A stretch of DNA of 39,335 nt, taken from NCBI GenBank assembly GCA_024743405.1, contig JANSWP010000067.1, positions 1-39,335 on the forward strand, in the 5' to 3' direction. The notes beneath the pieces are model-generated. The model saw only the letters and a program-made list of their open reading frames with translations. It was not told the origin of the DNA and did no database searches. Made by a program: the position numbers and the translations under genes. Every line of letters starts with the position of its first letter. Positions within the stretch are counted from its first letter, which is position 1. This stretch comes from Bacteroidota bacterium. GTDB lineage: Bacteria > Bacteroidota > Bacteroidia > Chitinophagales > Saprospiraceae. Positions 35,299 through 39,335 of the stretch are shown one piece after another.

Positions 35299-36003
35299 TT
35301 AAGAGTTAATCATGTGGTGCAATTCATTGATCCACTTCGTTAAATTCTTCTCTTTCATTTCTCGCCGGCCTCCATACATATTCGTGTCTATTCCAGCATT
35401 TGCGTGGTCTTTATATAAACCCAGCATATTTTTCATTCCATCTATTTCATGTAATGATTCTATGGAACTTAAAATATTTTTTACATACCCTATTTGGGAC
35501 TTGATCCGAGTATCAATTTTATTTACAAAAGGAATTACGCCTAGTTCTCTTTCTTGTTCTTCGAAAACTTGCTTCTTCTTTTCCAACATGGCCAATAAAT
35601 ACGTTTCTGTACTATAAGTATCTTTATCACTTGGTGTAAATGGAATAAAAATGAAATCTGCCATTGGACTTACTGTATCTGTTTTACCACCTTCATCCAA
35701 ATATCCAGGCAAATCCACAAATAACACATCACTTTCCTCCATTGCTTTATTGAATATTTTCAAGAATTTATGAATCTTTCCACCAGTGATAGATTCCGGA
35801 TAAGAAATCAATTCCCATATAGGTTCCGTTCCTCTCTCTAATTCTCCTTCATAAAGTACTCCTATCGTTTGTTGCTCATCCAAGTCAATGACTTTTACTT
35901 TTAGATTAAATGGCTCGGATGCAAACGCATTGGCCGCCAAAAGCGTACAAGTCGACTTTCCTACTCCTCCTTTCTGGTTTCCAAAAATAATAACTTTTCC
36001 CAT
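35299..36003 (-). CDS. parA: ParA-family partition ATPase
   Basis: 234 residues without an N-terminal HTH, the size of type Ib ParA proteins. It has the deviant Walker A motif K11-G-G-V-G-K16-S-T with the signature lysine, the switch segment VIDLDEQQT (38-46) and Walker B as VLFVDLPGYLD (93-103). ParA ATPases move plasmid copies apart on the nucleoid together with a centromere-binding partner, here probably the 116-residue protein encoded 10 bases downstream. Inverted repeats before the gene are candidate centromere or operator sites. Confidence 0.92.
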   Translation of the reverse strand: MGKVIIFGNQKGGVGKSTCTLLAANAFASEPFNLKVKVIDLDEQQTIGVLYEGELERGTEPIWELISYPESITGGKIHKFLKIFNKAMEESDVLFVDLPGYLDEGGKTDTVSPMADFIFIPFTPSDKDTYSTETYLLAMLEKKKQVFEEQERELGVIPFVNKIDTRIKSQIGYVKNILSSIESLHEIDGMKNMLGLYKDHANAGIDTNMYGGRREMKEKNLTKWINELHHMINS

Positions 36004-36075
36004 AAAAAAATGATTAAACTATTTAAAATGAAAAATCTAATTAAAGCAATTAATAATTAAAATAATAGCAAATAT

Positions 36076-36108
36076 ATTAATCTGATTTTAAATATTTATC
36101 GGATTAAT
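36076..36108. promoter_or_regulatory. Inverted repeat 1, candidate parS/operator
   Basis: ATTAATCTGAT (36076-36086) and ATCGGATTAAT (36098-36108) are 11-bp arms with one mismatch across 11 bases. The site abuts a possible -7 box (TATATTTG at 36069-36076), so a bound protein would cover the upstream promoter region of parA. Confidence 0.5.
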
Positions 36109-36122
36109 AATTTTTTTAATAA

Positions 36123-36151
36123 AAATCATTTTAGTAATATTAAAATGATTT
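36123..36151. promoter_or_regulatory. Inverted repeat 2, candidate parS/operator
   Basis: Perfect 11-bp arms AAATCATTTTA (36123-36133) and TAAAATGATTT (36141-36151) with a 7-base spacer. They share an AATC-type half-site with the neighbouring inverted repeat, as expected if one dimeric protein binds both. Confidence 0.45.
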
Positions 36152-36453
36152 AAATAAACTAAATTATATAAAGGCGAATAAAGGGAGATTATATAAAAAG
36201 AAGAGGTGTAGGTAGGATTAATGTATTGTTTTAAATAACAATATTTACATTGACTTAGCGAGACTATTGAACTGTCATTTTATAAAAAAAGGAATCGTGA
36301 CATCTTTCTTACCTTTTTAGGATACCGCACAATTAATATCCAATGCCTTGATTTTTGCTTCTTTGTATCAAGGCAAAGAATGGTTTTTATGGTAATTGCT
36401 GCGCCAGATTAGGGCTTTTAAATCAAGAAATATATCTTCTTCGTGAAAAAGCA

Positions 36454-39147
36454 CTAATAAACTAAAATTTCATCTACAAAAATCCAACTGCCATCACTAC
36501 CAGCACCGACATGCCAATCAGGGAGTTTCGGCAATTTATGCGCAACCACTTTAATAAACTTTGCTTTCTTTTTAAAGGAAAAGTCTACATCTAAAATTTT
36601 GGAAGGTTCTAAATGTGTCGGAATTGCGAATTCTTTTGATTTGACCTTTTTGAATTTCCTTCCATTTTTAGAAATATAAATATCCACTTGCCTTGGCAAA
36701 AATATCCATGCGCCTTGATTAGAAAGTAGTCCTACTTTAACATCTTTAACTACTCTTTTTTCTCCTAAATCAATGATGACTTCCATATTTTCAGCGTTCC
36801 ATCCTTGCCAAAGCTGGCTACTGTATGCATTCGAACCACGTAAACCATCGGTCAAAGCTTCTCCAAAACCATGATATTTTGGACTATACTCGGTCAAATA
36901 TTTGATGGGTTTGCCGACTGCTAAATGTTTGACTTCTTTGATTTCTTTCGCTTCATTTAATATCAATTCATTAGAAATAGGAAGGAAAGAAAATTCTACA
37001 GCCTCATTATTTTCGATGATAAACTGTATTTCATTCCAACGTTTTTCTAAAGGAATTTTTATAATTTTTTCTTCAATTGACGCTTTTGAATTATCGGTAA
37101 TATGGCTGATAGTTTTGCCATTGTTTTTGATCGTCACAGAGGGAGCATTGGTTCTCAGGTAAGCTGTTAATTCATTTTCTTTAATAGAGAAAAATGATCT
37201 TTTTAGTATCATTTGTTGACCTTTTGATTGGTCAAAATTTATAGTGCCAGCTTTTGATAAATAAACTGGTTTCCATTCTTTTAATTCCTCTTTCCAAAGC
37301 AATAAATCACGTTTTACTGCTCCTGAGTGGACATATAAAAATTCTCGTTCGAGAAAAGATAATTGCTCATCTAAAATCTCCTTTTGCTTTTCTTTGAAGT
37401 TATCCAAACGACTATTGGACAACGGAAAATTTAAAAACCATTCGAGCGATACTTCTTCCAATGGAGTTAAGTATTTTTTTTGTTGACTCTTCAAAACAGC
37501 GGTTGCGCCAGAATCTCCTTTTTTGGATAACTCTCTATAAATCATTAATTTTTGTTCAGTTGTCGTTTCCGGTTTTGAAAGCATGTTTTCAGAGAGAAAT
37601 CCTACAAATTCATTTTTAGTTTCGAATAGATGCTGGATAATGTAAGGGATCGTTTCTGGATATTTTGACATAATACTAAAGGCGGCATCGGGCGCTGATT
37701 TTATACTAAAATCATAAATGGATTCAATCTTCCCATTACTATCCGCATCTACCCAAATTGGATTTGTAAAGCCTTTTGGAATAATTGGTTTCTTTTTAAT
37801 TTGCAAAATCGGTGGGGTAGGGGAGTCTCCGTAAGCAATAGCCATAAACCAGGAGTCATGCTCGACTAAAGTAGAAAAAATAGTATCCAATCGAACCGAA
37901 TTTTTCGTTTTTGGAATGTCATAAGTTTGAATGACCTGCCCATTTCTTAAAAACTCAACCCGGTCACAAGAAATCCAAGAAGCTGCTTGGACATTCAAAT
38001 GAAAATCAACGGCTTTGCCTTTTGCGTCGATTTGCTCGCCAATACCAAAGTCTTTATTAGCAGTCATATTTACAAAAATGCCCGAAGAGACACTAACCTT
38101 TTGATTTTTGATACTTTGAATAATTTCCGATTCATCGATTTTTGAAGGGTCATCTGTTGAGGATGCGATATAATTTCGTGGTACACCAGCGATCATTTCT
38201 GTCACTGAATGGTTATCAGAATTACCTAAAGCAGTGATCCTTTTATTTCGATTTTGAAAATTTATCCAGTCATTTTTGACAGAAAATTTATTGTCAGGTG
38301 CAGGAACCCAACCCAATTGTGTTGTCTCATTTAATACTTCAATAGCATCAAAATTCCAACTCCATTCAGGGTGCTTTGATGACCCAAAATGAGGATCCAA
38401 CCCCTTTGTATTAAAGTAGTCCGAATCAACCCAACGTGGATGATTGACCTGAATTATAACATCTTTAGGGGTCTTTTCACGGATATGATTAAATAAGGCT
38501 TTACCGTCTTTAATTTTATAATTGGCCTTCTCTTTTTTTGGGTCTAAAGGGTAGGTGTTAAAATGTCCAATACTAGTACTTACTTCATTTCCAATGGAAG
38601 TTGACATGTACTTTTGTAGATTCAAAGTTTTCATATATGGCGCGTAATCGAGCACATAATTATGATCAGTAGACACTGCCCACTCCAATCCTTCCGCTGC
38701 ACATGAAATCAATCTTTCTTCGACGGTCGCGTCTCCATGACCAGAAAAAGTAAAGGTGTGTAGGTGCATATCACCACAGACAAAACCATCGGTGTTGATT
38801 TCTTTCCGTAAGGTGGTTTGAATTTCATAAGTTTTGCTCTCCTCAAAGCTGTGTTGTTGCGTTTCAATTGAATATTCCATGCCTTTTCCAAACCAAATTT
38901 CATATTTGCCTGCAGGAATTTGAAAACGACCTTCACCAGTGGCGGAATAAATTGTATTGTCTCTGCAGGCTAGGGTAGTGCTACTTTCAACATTATGGTG
39001 AAATGACTCGCCGTTTTTTAGGATGACGATCTTGGCAGGCATTGGTTGTTGAGTGCTTTGGTTGAGAATTTTGAAGTTTATAGTGGCGTTTTGCGCAAAG
39101 ATTTGAAAACTTAGGATAAGGAAAAAAGGTAGGAAATATTTGGACAT
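36454..39147 (-). CDS. Secreted PHP-domain (CehA/McbA-like) metallohydrolase
   Basis: 897 residues from the ATG at 39145-39147, which gives a good signal peptide (MSKYFLPFFLILSFQIFAQ); the frame extends 25 codons upstream. After a carboxypeptidase-regulatory-like β domain (~20-115), a PHP-type phosphoesterase fold begins at GDMHLHTFTFSGHGD with H128-x-H130, followed by STDHN (D161, H162), then VNHPRW and LGNSDNHSVTE, the expected metal-binding segments. The last ~130 residues resemble an F5/8-type C (discoidin-like) carbohydrate-binding domain: LTDGLRGSNAYSSQLWQGW and VIIDLGEKRVVKDVKVGLL. CehA/McbA relatives hydrolyse esters, but the substrate here is unknown; binding to surface polysaccharide is inferred. 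No T9SS sorting domain, so periplasmic or Sec-exported. Transcribed alone. Confidence 0.85.
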   Translation of the reverse strand: MSKYFLPFFLILSFQIFAQNATINFKILNQSTQQPMPAKIVILKNGESFHHNVESSTTLACRDNTIYSATGEGRFQIPAGKYEIWFGKGMEYSIETQQHSFEESKTYEIQTTLRKEINTDGFVCGDMHLHTFTFSGHGDATVEERLISCAAEGLEWAVSTDHNYVLDYAPYMKTLNLQKYMSTSIGNEVSTSIGHFNTYPLDPKKEKANYKIKDGKALFNHIREKTPKDVIIQVNHPRWVDSDYFNTKGLDPHFGSSKHPEWSWNFDAIEVLNETTQLGWVPAPDNKFSVKNDWINFQNRNKRITALGNSDNHSVTEMIAGVPRNYIASSTDDPSKIDESEIIQSIKNQKVSVSSGIFVNMTANKDFGIGEQIDAKGKAVDFHLNVQAASWISCDRVEFLRNGQVIQTYDIPKTKNSVRLDTIFSTLVEHDSWFMAIAYGDSPTPPILQIKKKPIIPKGFTNPIWVDADSNGKIESIYDFSIKSAPDAAFSIMSKYPETIPYIIQHLFETKNEFVGFLSENMLSKPETTTEQKLMIYRELSKKGDSGATAVLKSQQKKYLTPLEEVSLEWFLNFPLSNSRLDNFKEKQKEILDEQLSFLEREFLYVHSGAVKRDLLLWKEELKEWKPVYLSKAGTINFDQSKGQQMILKRSFFSIKENELTAYLRTNAPSVTIKNNGKTISHITDNSKASIEEKIIKIPLEKRWNEIQFIIENNEAVEFSFLPISNELILNEAKEIKEVKHLAVGKPIKYLTEYSPKYHGFGEALTDGLRGSNAYSSQLWQGWNAENMEVIIDLGEKRVVKDVKVGLLSNQGAWIFLPRQVDIYISKNGRKFKKVKSKEFAIPTHLEPSKILDVDFSFKKKAKFIKVVAHKLPKLPDWHVGAGSDGSWIFVDEILVY

Positions 39148-39249
39148 TTTTGACTGGTTTTGACGATTTGAGTATAAGGTTATTATTTGCTCGTTAAGTG
39201 CTTGGACAGAAATAAGTTCCATATTTGACGAAAACTATTTATTTGCCAG

Positions 39250-39335
39250 AAGAGGCAAAAAGCACAGGCATATCCTTAGATATGGCGAGCATTTTTAACG
39301 AAATATGGTGAAAAAATAGTCCGTCATAATGTGTG
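39250..39335 (+). repeat. Second copy of the conserved hairpin element (cut by window end)
   Basis: Starting at GAGGCAAAAA it aligns with 2671-2755: a hairpin (CATATC CTTA GATATG, 39269-39284), then GCGAGCATTTTTAACGA. The first copy has CATACC AAAA GGTAT and GCGAGTATTTTTAACGA. Its right edge lies beyond the window. Confidence 0.65.

Larger units (their letters stand above)
36004..36453. other. AT-rich region upstream of parA with inverted repeats
   Basis: No gene is seen in these 450 bases. Close to parA lie two inverted repeats listed separately. Farther on are TATTGTT/AACAATA near 36225 and GCCTTGAT/ATCAAGGC (36345-36352 with 36367-36374). A - strand TAnnTTTG match (TATATTTG, 36069-36076) is a candidate -7 box for parA. 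Confidence 0.4.

Overview
The window looks like DNA of a member of the Bacteroidota, most probably a Saprospiria-type marine or sludge bacterium. The signs are low G+C, type IX secretion system (T9SS) sorting domains of two kinds, PorP/SprF-OmpA fusions, SprB and PKD-like repeats, LytS/LytTR signalling and an ABC permease-M1 peptidase fusion. The phylum is well supported; the class is an inference. A Rep_3-type initiator, an iteron origin and a parA/ribbon-helix-helix partition pair near 33.3-36.2 kb suggest a plasmid or chromid, or an integrated copy of one.

Layout. 1-845: a decayed TPR gene on the + strand, then an empty stretch. 846-4.7 kb: a Kef-type antiporter (-), a MITE-like element with a conserved hairpin, an AraC-type regulator and an exported pirin (both +), closed by a strong terminator. 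4.76-11.3 kb: an ABC ATPase and a giant permease/M1-peptidase fusion (-), divergent from an overlapping LytS-like kinase and LytTR response regulator pair (+). 11.4-22.8 kb: one gene for a secreted repeat protein of about 3,790 residues, with five copies of a ~226-residue module, 18 copies of an ~84-residue module, SprB and Ig/PKD-like repeats and a type A T9SS sorting domain. 23.4-33.1 kb: two successive copies of a three-gene cassette on the - strand, each a fibre-like secreted protein, a PKD/SprB protein with a gliding-motility type B sorting domain, and a PorP/SprF-TSP3-OmpA fusion, each closed by a hairpin terminator. 33.3-36.2 kb: rep, the iteron origin, the small DNA-binding gene and parA with inverted repeats upstream. 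36.4-39.15 kb: a secreted PHP-type (CehA/McbA-like) metallohydrolase, followed upstream by a second copy of the conserved hairpin element seen near 2.7 kb.

How the genes may work together. From known families, PorP/SprF proteins serve T9SS cargo that carries type B sorting domains. The two cassettes therefore look like self-contained secretion-and-anchoring sets: cargo, dedicated outer-membrane partner tied to peptidoglycan through OmpA, and a probable trimeric fibre. The giant protein downstream is a type A cargo and probably a cell-surface adhesin. The linkage of this surface module to a replication/partition module is the most distinctive feature of the window. No tRNA, rRNA, CRISPR array or intact transposase was recognised.
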